Source: Macrosoma leucophasiata (lineage: Eukaryota; Arthropoda; Insecta; Lepidoptera; Hedylidae). From it: a stretch of DNA of 64,000 nt. The notes beneath the pieces were generated by a model. It was not told the DNA's origin. It searched no databases and saw only the letters and a program-made list of their open reading frames with translations. Below, piece after piece: positions 1 to 11,704 of this stretch. Position 1 is the stretch's first letter. The number at the start of each line of letters is the position of its first letter. The DNA is taken from contig JAWQUS010000011.1 in the NCBI GenBank assembly GCA_036365455.1, forward strand, positions 8,080,001 through 8,144,000. Reading direction: 5' to 3'. The translations under genes and the position numbers were made by a program.

Positions 1-1610
1 TTAAACATATGATTTGCAATATTTGTATTGTAATATATTAGTATTGCAAAGAAAACGAACAAGATATTTACACTGAGGCCAAATCGGTTTTTAAAAATCG
101 ATATGTATGTTGTAAAAAGTATATCTTACACCGAAAACGTCCTTGATATTTTAAAATTGTGTATGTATACATTTGTTTTTCAACAGAATTGAAATAAAAC
201 AAATACATTTTTAAGTTGTGTTTGATTTCTCACGGTACGCTTATGACTTGAACCAGAAAACAGGATAGATATAGAATGTACAGGAGCAGAGGGGTAATTT
301 ATGAGACAAAAGGATGGATAGGCATTAGAACATTATACGATAGCTACTGTCGTCAGGTGCTTACAATTACTTTTAAAGATTGGGTAGGACTTTCATGGAA
401 TTTAAACCAGACTAAGCCTGGGTTGCATCAAGATATTTTATGCTCTAACTTTAACAGATTTGTCAAAGTTAGACAAGGATGTAAGATGTTACATTAACTT
501 TAACAAATATTATATGTTCTTAGGTTTTAGGAGCTACACTCATTGAAATGAAAAACTTAAATGATTATTAATATACGCGAGATAAATCCGTAAAAATAGT
601 TTTAACAAATCCCACAAAATATGTTGGTGCAACCCAGGCTAAATGTATTCCTGACGTTATCTGCAAGTCTTTTTCGAATCTGTTGCTTTATTGGTTAGGA
701 AAGTTTTAGTATAGGCAAAAGCCTAGTTAATCGTAATTATAAGCCATGTTTTGATCAAGACAGAAACTTCATTTGTTTCAAAATCAGTTATTTAGTTACC
801 AATTTCGAATACTATGGCCGTATTCACACAAGCGAGAGTTTAGAACTTTTGCGGTATCGCTGCGCTAGGACTAAACTGCCTCGGTGATTAAATTAAAATC
901 ATTAAACCACTAAATCTAAATTAAACTAAGTGAGTGAAATACTGCCTGACGCTAGTGAGTGAAACATTTTCTGTGATGACTTGTATGTGAATTACGTAGA
1001 TACCTATACGAATCTAAAGGCTGAAATTATGCTAAACGTAACTCAATTTCATTATAAAAACTTCTTGACCGGCCCAGCAACTAAGTTGCGATGTTGCGAT
1101 CATACGTAATCTTCACGGATCCCGTCACGGTACAAGAAAGCATTATTCCAGCTAAACTGGGTTCTATAAAACATGCTAGCGTCTTCTGCTATGAGATATG
1201 CGAGTTGCCGGTTCGGACGTATAAATCACATTAATGCTTCCTTACCACATTAATCCATAATAATCGTACCAACACTTCTTGGACGTATGCACATAATTAT
1301 CCGATGGCTTGTCGATCAGGCTCCATTGTTTCGAGTAAAAAGCATATGAATCGTATTGAAAAGGTCGCAATAAGTATCAAGCAAAAAATCTCGTGGTCAA
1401 GTCGTTCCTTTGGAGTTCTATGGAGCGTGGATTGGCATCGAATAAGCGTTCTATTGACAGGTTGGGAAAAAGTCACACACGCCTGCATATGGTACTATTG
1501 TAAATATGTGATTCGTGTTCTCTGCGTTGTACAACATGGAATATGACAAATAGGCGTGTCATAGATTGTTTATCTGTATCCTTTACCTCATAATTATCGT
1601 GCCACAACAC
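1..1610. other. AT-rich stretch, nothing assigned
   Basis: No reading frame here looks like a gene: the longest are about 60-80 codons, with no recognisable domain. I see no tRNA, TIR or SINE signature. It may hold old decayed repeats or host intron/intergenic DNA. Confidence 0.5.
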
Positions 1611-1651
1611 AAAATTATGTCATCAGTTCTTAGAACTGATGACATAATTTT
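1611..1651. repeat. 41-bp perfect inverted duplication
   Basis: Arms 1611-1630 and 1632-1651 are exact reverse complements (20 bp each) around a single T. An RNA copy would fold into a tight hairpin. No TIR-element signature or target duplication is evident, so this is more like a fold-back duplication than a transposon. Confidence 0.9.
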
Positions 1652-2162
1652 CTTTTGAAACCTTCTATCGCCTTTGAGCGTTCGAGATATTAGTTCGAAG
1701 TTGTAGTTATTTGAATTTTAAATAGGAACAACATCAAACATAGTATAAATAATGTTTCTGGGTCACTATTACCATCTACCGATACACGTTTATATAGTAA
1801 CTTTCATTATAATTGGTGTCGGAACACAAAATCACGAATTAATTTACATTATTACAAGGTGAATCTAATTTGCATATTTAATCCCACTAAGCTTTGTTTA
1901 GTTCATCTCATTTCTTTTCATTGATAAATAATGTGGAGGTTATCTATTGATTCTATCATTATTTTATGATTGATAGGCTTGACACTTAATATTATACACA
2001 CACATCTTTGATAATGTTTACTGTTTAATACAAAGTTACCAGTAAGTGTTCGAATGTAGAAGAAGCACGGGAGAAGTGTAAGAACCTAAATATCTGCCTC
2101 TACACTTTCTGTTTACCCCACAGGGACATTGCGTGAAGATATAAACATACATTAACTTAAAT
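1652..2162. other. Unassigned AT-rich stretch
   Basis: No gene or recognisable repeat seen between the palindrome and the first R1 copy. Confidence 0.45.
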
Positions 2163-2705
2163 ACAGGTAGCACCTGTTCCAGTGCCAGTGCCGGATCTTG
2201 AGGGCGTAGGTATCATTAACGCCAAACATATAGCATCACGGGCCACCGGCCGACCGGAGGGAAGTAGCCATAACGTTTATTACCGATGCAAAACAACCTG
2301 TAACTTTTTGCGGAGGAAAATTAATGTGACACAGGCAGCAAAAATCGTCTATTTCTACGAAACTACACCTTGACTTTAACAAAATACATAAACAATTTTA
2401 CGCACACATTTAAACATCTCGGCAACAGGCATAAGGTCACTTGTGCTTGTACTTTGACACAGGCGCAAGCCTGCATATGGCTAATCCCTTCCGGTCCGCT
2501 GCGGCCGATGACCCGTGTTGCTCTATGCCGCCAAATAGCAGTATTAAGAATAATTGTGTTCCGGTAAGATTTCATAACAACTTAGCCTCGGTGATGGCAA
2601 CGGCTTCTGCACGTTGACCTCCTCCTTTTATGTTTATGTCTATAGTAAGGGTATTAACACACCCTCCATCCGTGTGAAGTGCTTGTTTGCCATCATCATG
2701 AATAG
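2163..2705 (+). repeat. R1 repeat copy, split by a MITE
   Basis: R1 is the commonest repeat in the window. A consensus-like copy starts ACTGGTGGTAGAGC, runs about 280 bp, and ends TTGCCACTTCCATTACAT plus an A-run. This diverged copy has its 5' part at 2163-2226 and the remainder from 2528, because a hAT-like MITE landed inside it. The A-rich 3' end implies retroposition. The layout resembles, from memory, the 3' untranslated region of the Bombyx BMC1 LINE, so R1 could be a SINE or short LINE 3' ends. Confidence 0.75.
2227..2527 (+). mobile_element. hAT-like MITE (CATAGAG family), copy 1
   Basis: Non-autonomous DNA transposon of 301 bp. It begins CATATAGCATCACGGGCC and ends GTTGCTCTATG; the outer ~50 bp of each end are inverted copies (GGCCACCGGCC/CCGGAGGG core). 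Flanks are ACGCCAAA (2219-2226) and CCGCCAAA (2528-2535), an 8-bp target duplication with one mismatch. Eight-bp duplications are characteristic of hAT transposases. There is no coding capacity. It interrupts an R1 copy, so it is younger than that copy. Confidence 0.85.
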
Positions 2706-4020
2706 TTATATTGCAGTTTACAGGTTGCAATTGCGTCACTCAAGGCCGCAGGATCGCTTCACCAAATTAATAATGACTATGAAATAGTAGGTCGTTAAAT
2801 GGATCATAATTTGGTGGTGATGTAAATGCAAGTAATTTTAGATTTTTTGTACAGATGCAAAACATCTTTGGATCGGCAATTCATCAGTGTTGAAACCTTT
2901 AGTTATTTTCTGTAATTGTCCATACGACTGTTATGGGTTTCCATTTAATAGGTATTTATATGAACAGTATGCTTGTGTGCCACTTTCAAAACACAACAGT
3001 ATAATATTTGTTATTCTATCTTGTTAGAAGATATCGACATAATAGTCGGCTTCTTTCATCTTATGACCAATCATCAATTTTAGATATGCAAATGAAATAC
3101 GAAAGAACTTTTTGAATTCCCATGTTAAAAATGTTGTTTGATTAAGTTACAAAAATGTTCGTAAGTGTCATAACCAGCGAAGACAGTGATTTTATCCCAA
3201 AGTTAAACAAACATGTAAAATCGAAGACTTACAACTATTGCTATTAAAATATTTTAGAAGTCACAATAATTGATTTCTGTGTTGGTAAGTGCCCAATACA
3301 ATGAAAGCACTTACGATAGAGAGGAATACAGCTATTTCACATCCATTTTGAAATTATAAAGATATGAAGAACATCAACAAAATATAAAATAAACAGTTTG
3401 TAGAAGGCAGTCTATTAAGTTCTAACTGTCAAAAGACTGGAAAATCCTTATTTTACTCTGCGTTCTCTCTCTTGTCTTAATATTTTACATTATATTCAAC
3501 GATACAATATAAGTAATAATTTATGTTCAGACTACCTTATTAGATGTATTGTAGGTTACATGAAATCGAAATCTCTGTGGAAACAACTTAAGAGGAAGAA
3601 GAAATACCTAACGGAGTAGACAAAGAGCGTGTAGAGACAAACATCGCGGTTCTAACACACGTGCCTCTTCTACATTCACCACATTCCGAGGGCTACGTGA
3701 CTACCGATTCCGAGGACTACGCAACTACGCTGCTTACCATTTAAACAATCAAGACATTGTTTGGCTTCGTAATAACTATCTCAGAGTCATAATAAATTCA
3801 CAACTTAGGAATCAGGACTGTCAACGCTTTTCCATTTTGATCTCTGATTTTGTGCTGCATGCAGTCTATCTACAGGCGCCATCACTTTACATCCCGATAT
3901 CAAGTGCATGAACCCTGGTTGGAAGTGATAATTTATCATTGATAAATATCTTGGTAATTATCATGCTAATTATGTTGATAAAAATACCTTGATAATAATA
4001 AAATATCGTTTACGGGCATC
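2706..4020. other. Unassigned AT-rich stretch
   Basis: No gene, SINE or TIR element recognised. Short TTATCA/TGATAA symmetry occurs near 3930-3960. Confidence 0.45.
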
Positions 4021-4111
4021 CGAACGCAAATTTCTGTGACAGACGGACAGACAGACAGACGCACGAGCATAAGGGTTCCTTTTTTCCTTTTAAGGTACGG
4101 AACCCTAAAAT
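4021..4111 (+). repeat. TACGGAACCCT-type repeat, 3' end only
   Basis: Contains GACAGACGGACAGACAGAC, then GGGTTCC, and ends GGTACGGAACCCTAAAA. The same block closes the longer copy at 56490-57127, so this is a 5'-shortened copy of that family. Confidence 0.75.
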
Positions 4112-5019
4112 GGGAAAGTATGGGACTTTGCGTAAAGATATGAATTCATACGTAGGTATAGAAGATTACATGATTGCATGCTTTAATAATTATAGATTTA
4201 ACATTGATGAGAACGGCTACACAACCCGATAATCACACGCGATATCGTGTGTGTGGTGGGGAGGACCCAAGATCGTAACCTAAATCGCCTGCAAATCGTA
4301 ACAGGAATTGTATCCCAGCTCACTATTTAGGGACGATAATCCCCACTACAACTTTCACGATATCGCCTCTAATTTTAGGGTAGTGTGTAGGCCGTTTATG
4401 TCGAAATTGGAGACCTGAAGTTATTAATCGGCATCTGAAAAGCTTGCGATAATTCTCTTGATATTTATCTAAGAAAAAAACCTTAAGAGTGTATACAATA
4501 AACCCTATGATCTGCATGCTTGTCCTTGCCACCTTCGTTACACAAAAACAACAATCAGAAACAAGCCTAACGAAGAAACAACAAACAGACCTATAATGAT
4601 AACTTCATTCGATACAACAGGTACCGTACATATAAAGAGACACACCTAATGGAACGATCGAGATTACAATCACAACGAACCAGTGATATATGAGTGTGAC
4701 AGGGAAATGTATGGAACTGCAGGTGAAAACGATGACCCTACTGATTCTAGAGTTATGTAACTACATGTCCCTAAGGAAATTGTTATATGGAGAGTGAACA
4801 TAGCTTTGTAAATTAAAGCTATTGACATAATTAAGAAGATCAAAAGATAATGTACATGATGTCGGCTAGAAATGTGATGTTATCTTAACCACCTATAAAG
4901 GATAATAAAACACTATCTTAACGGCTTAATGGTATGAAAATAAATAAATTATTGAAGATCATAATTATGGTTGAATTAAGCTTTGAGAATGTGGTGAGTC
5001 CCGGCTTCAATTCTAAATA
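4112..5019. other. Unassigned stretch
   Basis: No credible gene or familiar repeat recognised. Confidence 0.45.
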
Positions 5020-5145
5020 GACCAATTGGGAAAGTTGTCCTTTTGGGAAATTGACCAAATGGGAAAGTTGTCCTTCTGGGAAATTGACCAAATGGGAAAG
5101 TTGTCCTTTTGGGAAATGGACCAGTTGGGAAAGTTGTCCTTTTGG
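5020..5145. repeat. 33-bp minisatellite, 3.8 units
   Basis: Units start at 5020, 5053, 5086 and 5119 (the last is 27 bp). Each unit is a dimer of related half-units, TGGGAAAGTTGTCC and TGGGAAATTGACC. Because 33 is a multiple of three, a 99-codon minus-strand frame (4918-5217) stays open across the array and encodes an 11-residue repeat (core KGQLSHLVNFP). I treat that frame as a by-product of the array; nothing else supports a gene. Confidence 0.9.
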
Positions 5146-5340
5146 TAAGTAGGCGCATTGAAACTGTTGTTCTATTGACACAGTGGATGTAATGGCACAG
5201 TTGTCCAGATGGTCCAAAAGGTTTTTATCTTTAATGATTCGATACTTTTACGGCAACAAAGGAGAATTTAATAAGAAAACATTTGTGACAGCAGAACTGT
5301 TAAATTACAATAAATATTTTTACCTATAATACAATTTTGT

Positions 5341-5625
5341 TTGGTGGTAGAGTAGGTTCCAGTGTAGGAGCTCGAGGGCTTAGGCACCACCGCATTACCT
5401 AATCTATCTGCCGCCAAATGGTAGTGTTCACCATAATCATGTTCCGATTAGATGATAATGTATGTCCCCGTAATAACTACATAACAGAGACAATGACAAC
5501 TTAGGTCTCAGGAGTGGCAACGCATCTGTATTTTAACCTCTACTTTTTGTGTAGATGTCCATAGGCTGCGGTCATCACTTAACATCTATGTGAACTGATG
5601 ACACCTTCATTACATAAAATGAACA
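5341..5625 (+). repeat. R1 repeat copy
   Basis: Nearly full-length R1 copy from TGGTGGTAGAG to the CTTCATTACATAAAA tail. It belongs to a sub-group with CTATCTGCCGCCAAATGG and TTAGATGATAATG, where other copies have TATACTTGCCGCTAAATGG and TCAGGTGGTAATG. Confidence 0.85.
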
Positions 5626-6206
5626 AAACTTGTCATCAAACACGAAGATATTAATTCAAATCTAGATAAGCACTGTTCCTCAGTATCATTAAATGTTTTA
5701 TGTTAAATACAGAAAATAGGTTAATACGGTAGCTGATTTATCGGACCCTAATGGTCTATGACCAAACAATACAATAGAATTGAAAGAAAACAGTAACATT
5801 ATTAAATAATTCAAAACTCTGATCGTTCGAGCGTGATACTATATACTTAGGAGTGCTTAAACTAGCAGAGTAATAATCGATGTTCCGAATCTAGGTCTAA
5901 ACCTAACTTGTTAGTATTGCCTAGTGATTATCTTAGCCTATAAATATGTAAGGAAGCAAACATTTTATAATAAACATAATAATGTTATATTGGTATTGTG
6001 ATTACGGTAGGAATTTATTTAAACGATGTTCAATAAAGTAAGATTATTATACTCTTGATAGAATGACCTATTAATGCAGTTCACATAAACACATACAGCT
6101 TATTTGATCAGAAATAATATTATATAGCTTTAGTAGCCTAGCTTGCGCATCTGTTTTCCGTAAAATTGTATTCGGCAGTTAATATTACCGTAATTTATGG
6201 GCCTAG
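5626..6206. other. Unassigned AT-rich stretch
   Basis: No gene or known repeat recognised before the 5S SINE. Confidence 0.45.
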
Positions 6207-6217
6207 AAACGGAACAT

Positions 6218-6598
6218 GAAGCGCGCATGGCCCGAAGCGCGCATGGCTTCACGGCTGATATAGATCGTAAGCGTTCTACTCGGTTAAGCGATCCGGGCGC
6301 GGTTGGGTGTGTGAAGGGTAACGCTACTGGCAATATTTAAAAAATCGCGTTTCCGTGCTTCGGGGGACACGTTCAGCCGTCGGTCCCGGTTGCTATCGAT
6401 AGATAGCAGTCGTTAAACCTTGTCGGAGGCCTTATGAGCGGTTTGAAAACATCTGAGAGCGGGTTGGCCACCAACCCGTATCTCCACCAACCCGCATTGG
6501 AGCAGCATGGTGGAGTAAGCTCCAGCCCACCCCCCAAAAAGGGGAGAGACTCGTGCCCAACAGTGAGACGTATAATGAGTAGCCATTATTATTATTAT
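6218..6598 (+). mobile_element. 5S-rRNA-derived SINE, full-length copy
   Basis: The 5' part aligns with eukaryotic 5S rRNA through the internal pol III promoter: GGTTAAGCGATCCGGGCGCGGTT corresponds to box A plus the intermediate element, and GAAGGGTAACGCT to box C (GATGGGTGACCGC in the other copies). A 5S-unrelated body follows, then a LINE-like tail with GGAGCAGC, GGTGGAGTAAGCTCCAG and CCCAACAGTGAGACGTATAA, ending in ATT repeats. Perfect 11-bp target duplications AAACGGAACAT flank it (6207-6217 and 6599-6609), proving retrotransposition. The GAAGCGCGCATGG start is duplicated at 6218-6246. Confidence 0.9.
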
Positions 6599-6609
6599 AA
6601 ACGGAACAT

Positions 6610-8436
6610 ATTACACTTTAGCAGTGGCTTAAAGTATTTACTTTGAGACGCGAAGTTTTTATGTTTATTTACTGACAAATAATGTGAACTGTAATAAAAT
6701 GTGAACTTTATGCTTGTTTGCCCATAAAATTACAATAAAATATGACAACTAAAGTGGTAGCCAATCTTTAGGCAAGGGCAATAACCTGATAATAATTTTA
6801 GCAACACTATTTTCATCACGTAGTCTATCTTTGTTTCTATCAACACATTGCGAGTCTAGACGCACCGTATTTTAAAACACGATCTAGACTGAAGATAAAT
6901 GTAAGGAATTCTGGCAAGTGAAGTTATTGTAGGTATATGCCTTACCGGCACAGTTACGTCGTACGCGTAACACGGAGGCCACGAAGAACGCTATTCATAA
7001 TCGGCAATGAGCGGTAGCGTCAAACTACAAAAACGACAGTCGCTAAGGACAAGATACACATACAGCACTACGACTTATCTCTGGCTATCGTTTCACAGAA
7101 GTTATTTAATTTCATTGTATTTCTGCAACAACACACGTTCTTTAAATTTACAAGACGTGTCAGTCTTATTTTACTTTCATCGTTATTATAATCCTTTCAG
7201 CAGAATGTCGTCTACTACCTAAGGGTTTTATAAATAGGTAATTAGTAATGACATAGGTAATTTATTTCATGCAGCCAGTAAATCTCGCCAATAATTTTAA
7301 AAATAAAAAAGAATAATAAAACTCTTGAGCTAATTCCTTTAGAAATATTATATATCATAATCTACGCTTACAGTATTTTATAGTACTAGTGAGAAAAGTG
7401 AAAACAATAGAGGCCAATTGTACGTGACGGGTCTCTTCTTTATTTGCCTCCTCACTTTCCGGATTGCCAAAACTAATGAACTCTATTTGAAAAAAAATGT
7501 CCATGCTAAGATGAAAATTTTAAAACAAATATAAGCTCTCGAAAAATTGTTAGTTTACATATCGATATTATCGTGGCTCAGCATAATGAACTGATGGGTT
7601 AATAAAAATTGAGGTTGATAGAAATAAAATTAATTTAGTTCAAAATATTTCGATTTCATGCTGTACACATTTATCACTTCAAGATTGTGGAATACACCAG
7701 AAAACGTTTTAGTCAAACCCAATTCCATGTCATTTCTTCTATATACGAGTCCATTATGCCACGTAACAAGATTCTCAACTCAACACAGTTCCACTTTGCG
7801 GAAATTCATTTCGTGCTGTCAGTTGTTGATTGACTTCTATACATGACTGAGTGTAGCATATTATGTAATGACCACCCGTGCAATGTAAGACATTTTAATT
7901 TCACTTCAATTGTTTGCACAGAAAACATTTGAACAAACGAGACAAGCTACAAGTCTTGTTGTAAATATCACGAAATTCAATTTGATCATGGACAATAGTT
8001 ACAAAATTGTTAAAGACAGTTCTCATGTTATAGTTATTAAGGTCGGCGTCGACAAGGCTCGTGGAGTCGAAGCAGATCGCTTAATTAGCATGTAGCTGCG
8101 TCTAATGGCGGTGCGCCGGTCGCTTGCGCATTTAAATATACTAAAGCTGAAGAGTTGGTTTGTTTGTACGCTAATGTCAGAAAATACCAGCCAAATTTCA
8201 AAAATATAATGATATACGATAGCGATGTTTGTGAGAACGGTATATAACGGTATGACATCACGATACAATCATTACAAGCAGATCAATAATCATGTATAAA
8301 GTGAGCGCGACTTCGCTCTGGTAATACGGCAACGTTATGAGTAACAATTTCAAATCGCAGGTGAAACTGAGTGGCTGAGCTGGGACGAAACAAACGAGAC
8401 TCGACTGTAGACTGTCGACGTCAGGCTTTAATGGGC
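6610..8436. other. Unassigned stretch
   Basis: Short frames (7007-7222, 7658-7846, 7910-8095) have no recognisable domain or gene context. I see no repeat I can name. Confidence 0.45.
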
Positions 8437-8444
8437 GGAAGGGA

Positions 8445-8755
8445 CATAGAGCAACACGGGCCACCGGCCGCGGCGGACCGGAGGGGAGTAGCCATATGCA
8501 GACTTTCCCCTCTATCAAAGTACAAGACCAAATGGTGCTATGCCTGTCGCCCAGATATTTAAAATATGTGCGTGAAATTGTTTATGTGTTTTGTTAAAGT
8601 CAAGCGTTTCGTAGCAATAGACGATTTTAGTAGTGTGAGTGTGTGTCACACGTATTTCCGCCCCGCAAAAAATGACAGACTGATTTGCATCGGTAATAAA
8701 CGCTATGGCTACTCCCCTCCGGTCCGCGGCGACCGGTGGGCCGAGTTGCTGTATG
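8445..8755 (-). mobile_element. hAT-like MITE (CATAGAG family), copy 2
   Basis: A 311-bp copy in reverse orientation to the others. Ends CATAGAGCAACACGGGCC and GAGTTGCTGTATG lie within ~50-bp terminal inverted repeats sharing GGACCGGAGGGGAGTAGCC. The 8-bp target duplication GGAAGGGA is perfect (8437-8444 and 8756-8763). Best preserved copy of the family here; no coding capacity. Confidence 0.92.
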
Positions 8756-8763
8756 GGAAGGGA

Positions 8764-9850
8764 GCATAATCTCGATCTTTAGCTGCCGTCGCTGCCGGCG
8801 TGTCCTTTGGTAAATCACGGGTCTAAGCTAACGAAGTGAGGGCTGTGATATTTTTGCAGTTAATAATAGTTTTTTGTTCATGTTCTTAAACGGGTCTTAG
8901 TGAACTAGGTTTTGTTGCATCTAGCTTGTAGAAGTAAGCCACAAATTTAAAATGACCGAATATCTTTGATAACTGGACTAATATAAACAAGACCGATCCT
9001 TATTTCCGAGAAGAGTATGGAATATTCTGCATATTAGTAATTAAGATCAAAGACATAATAAAACGGCCAAATTAAAATTTGAAATTCTGGGACAAAATTG
9101 TTGTGTTTTTACTGTCATACTTATAAACCATTTTAATTGTCTAAATAATGTTATTATTTCAATGAACGCAGGAATTAAACACGTATAAAATAGAAATGAA
9201 GCATTCAGCAGCGGAATTCTTAAAGCATATTGATGCATAAGCGATTTCTAACAATGAAAAAAATATACCTTTATATTGAGAACCTTCTCGTTTTTAGAAC
9301 TCGGTTAAAAATGTGCTAATTAGCAAATCGTGATTGATTGCATTGTCAATGTCTTCTTTTGCGGTATAGTAAAATATTAGGTACATAATAAATCAGTCTT
9401 CTGATTGGCATAATAATTTCCACAACTGTAATAACTGAGATTTCTTAACTCAGATTCAGTCTGCCCGTGACCACAGTATCTGGAAAGCGACCGAAACGTC
9501 AGGTAAGGGAGGAAGTTGGGAAGGGAGTATTGTATACTCGAGAAAATCCATACTAAGGTATATAATTTCTACAATAAACTCAGATTTCTTACTTTCAATT
9601 CTTTCGCCTATAAAAAAAAAAGATTATAGATATAGAATAAATAGACAACCCTAAACCGACTTTAAAAGATTCCTCATTTTCGCCTGAAGCGAGATCGAGC
9701 TCTTGTAACTTGTGTATTTTGCCGCCTGATCTAGAAAGTATATTCTGATTCTTGTTCTATACATAGCACTATATCTTTATCTTTCACTGCTTGCTAGAAA
9801 AAGAACAATGATGCATGTCTTCGGTTTGTTAATCCGTTACATATAGGCAC
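8764..9850. other. Unassigned stretch with a possible LINE fragment
   Basis: Around 9460-9560, CCGAAACGTCAGGTAA resembles 3' ends of some insect retroelements, but the match is too short to classify. Otherwise nothing recognised. Confidence 0.35.
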
Positions 9851-9895
9851 ATATTTATGTTAGAAAATACATACCCTATTTTCTAACATAAATAT
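9851..9895. repeat. Perfect 19-bp inverted duplication, 7-nt spacer
   Basis: Arms 9851-9869 and 9877-9895 are exact reverse complements around CATACCC. Confidence 0.92.
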
Positions 9896-10840
9896 AACAA
9901 TTTTCTAAACTTAGTAAGTTATAGTTAGTAACAATATCCGCAGCAACTGATAAATCATTCAAAAGTTTAAATAGCAATAAAGTACAATTTGACAAATATG
10001 GAGGCGGTATTAGAACCTACATAATACTTCAATGAATACAATAATATATTGGTTTTATAAAATAGCCTAACATATTATAATTGAACCATCAAAGGGACCA
10101 GTTCACAAAACTTAAATAAGTATGTAGGTATATACTTAATCATCACATACAGAAGTGATTTAAATTGAAATGTTTTAATTTTGTCCCATAAAACATGAAT
10201 TTAAATAATGTTAAATAAGGAATTTAAGCCTTATTTAATATCAATCACAATAATTTATGTCCATTCAATATGAATTTAGATTTGTTTACGAATACAGACT
10301 GAATATTTTGTATAAACAGGTGCTTTTCTTGCCTAAATCAGACAGGCTGTCTTCTAATACCCATAATCAGCCAAACCAGATCCGTCACAACTATGCCTTT
10401 CTGACTAAGGTTACACTCATAAGAGGGAGCAAGATGCAAATATAATAGCAGAACTAGTATTTCTCTAAAATAGAACAAATACCGGTAAATTATCTCAATT
10501 TATTGTTGGATGGAAGCTATAAAGCAACCGTTACATAATCATGATATTATTACTATTAGTAAGTAATCATGTGATATAGAAATTGTTGATCACGGTGGCG
10601 GTAGTTTTATCGCAAGACGCTACTGCCCATCTTGCGTTATTGCACTTACTGCGGCCCAATGGAATGGTTTGACCGCCATTGTTCGGTTGACTGGCTGCAC
10701 TTGTAAAAGTAATATATTCCAGTAGGATAAAATTCTTCCGCTAATGGGCGGTAAGGGTCGTCACGTCCCGACGCCTATGGAATTTTAATTGCTGAAAATG
10801 GCGTTGGCTTGAATAGAATTCCACGATTATTACAGCAGGG
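9896..10840. other. Unassigned stretch
   Basis: No gene recognised. A 10-bp inverted repeat (TTAAATAAGG/CCTTATTTAA) lies at 10211-10238. CTACTGCCCATCTTGCG near 10620 resembles CTGCTGCCCATCCCGCG near 15550, hinting at a dispersed repeat. Confidence 0.4.
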
Positions 10841-11136
10841 ATTAAAATTCCATACTGTGGGATAGTCATAGCCGCCCGTTATAATTGGAGCAGTATTTGT
10901 TAAGCGGCAAATTGATTTAGCTTATTGATAGACACGATCGCTTCCTCTTCTACGAGGTAGGTAACTATCATGGTAATTACTCTCTGTATCAATGTAATCG
11001 ATGTATGAGAGAGCAATATACCTAACATAACGGAGTTTTGTTCAAGTAAATAATGAGTAGAACCAGAAACTTTGATGGAGAGTGATTACTACTGCAACTA
11101 TGATGCCTGGAACAGCATTCATTATTTCGTAACTTT

Positions 11137-11468
11137 TACTGATGGTAGAGTCTAAGTGTAAGAGCTCGAGGGTGTATGAAACACTCAATCTATCTATCGC
11201 CAAATGGAAGTGTTCAGCACTATCGTGTTCCGCTTAGATCGTAATGTATGGCCGCGTAATAATAATAGCAACCCTGTATACGTCCTACTGCTGGGCACGA
11301 GTCTCTCCCCTTTTTTTTGGGGTAATCTATCACAAACACATAACTTAGATGGCGACGCAAATGCATTTTGACCTCTGGTTTTTGTGTAGATGTCTATAGG
11401 TTTCAGTCATCACTTGACATCCATGAGAGCTGCATGCTTATTTTCCACCTTGCTTACGTAAAAAAAAC
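11137..11468 (+). repeat. R1 repeat copy (triplication unit 1)
   Basis: Starts ACTTTTACTGATGGTAGAGTC and ends CCACCTTGCTTACGTAAAAAAA. It is interrupted by an inverted 5S SINE tail at about 11262-11323. Confidence 0.8.
11262..11323 (-). mobile_element. 5S SINE tail fragment, inverted
   Basis: On the minus strand it reads GGGGAGAGACTCGTGCCCAGCAG, then GGACGTATA and ATTATT, the same 3' end as the 5S SINEs. Only about 60 bp of tail was inserted; the whole 5S-like head is missing. The equivalent R1 copy in unit 2 shows the empty site (GCGTAATAACTATCAC), and TAAT flanks the fragment. This fits 5'-truncated target-primed reverse transcription. Confidence 0.8.
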
Positions 11469-11704
11469 TACTATCAGGATTAAAATTCCATACTGTAGGA
11501 TAGTCATAGCCGACCTTTATAAATTGTAGCAGTATTTGTTAAGCGGAAAATTGATTTAGCTAGTTGATAGACACGATCGCTTCCTCTTCTACGAGATAAC
11601 TATCATGGTAATTTCTCACTGTATCAATGTAAAGTATGTAGGTAAAAAAATATAATATAATATATATAATGACATGCCTAGAATTCAAGTATTCATTATT
11701 TCGT

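Noticed and set aside
4918..5217. 99-codon minus-strand frame across the minisatellite
   Set aside because: The frame is open because the repeat unit is 33 bp; flanking residues show no domain and no gene context.
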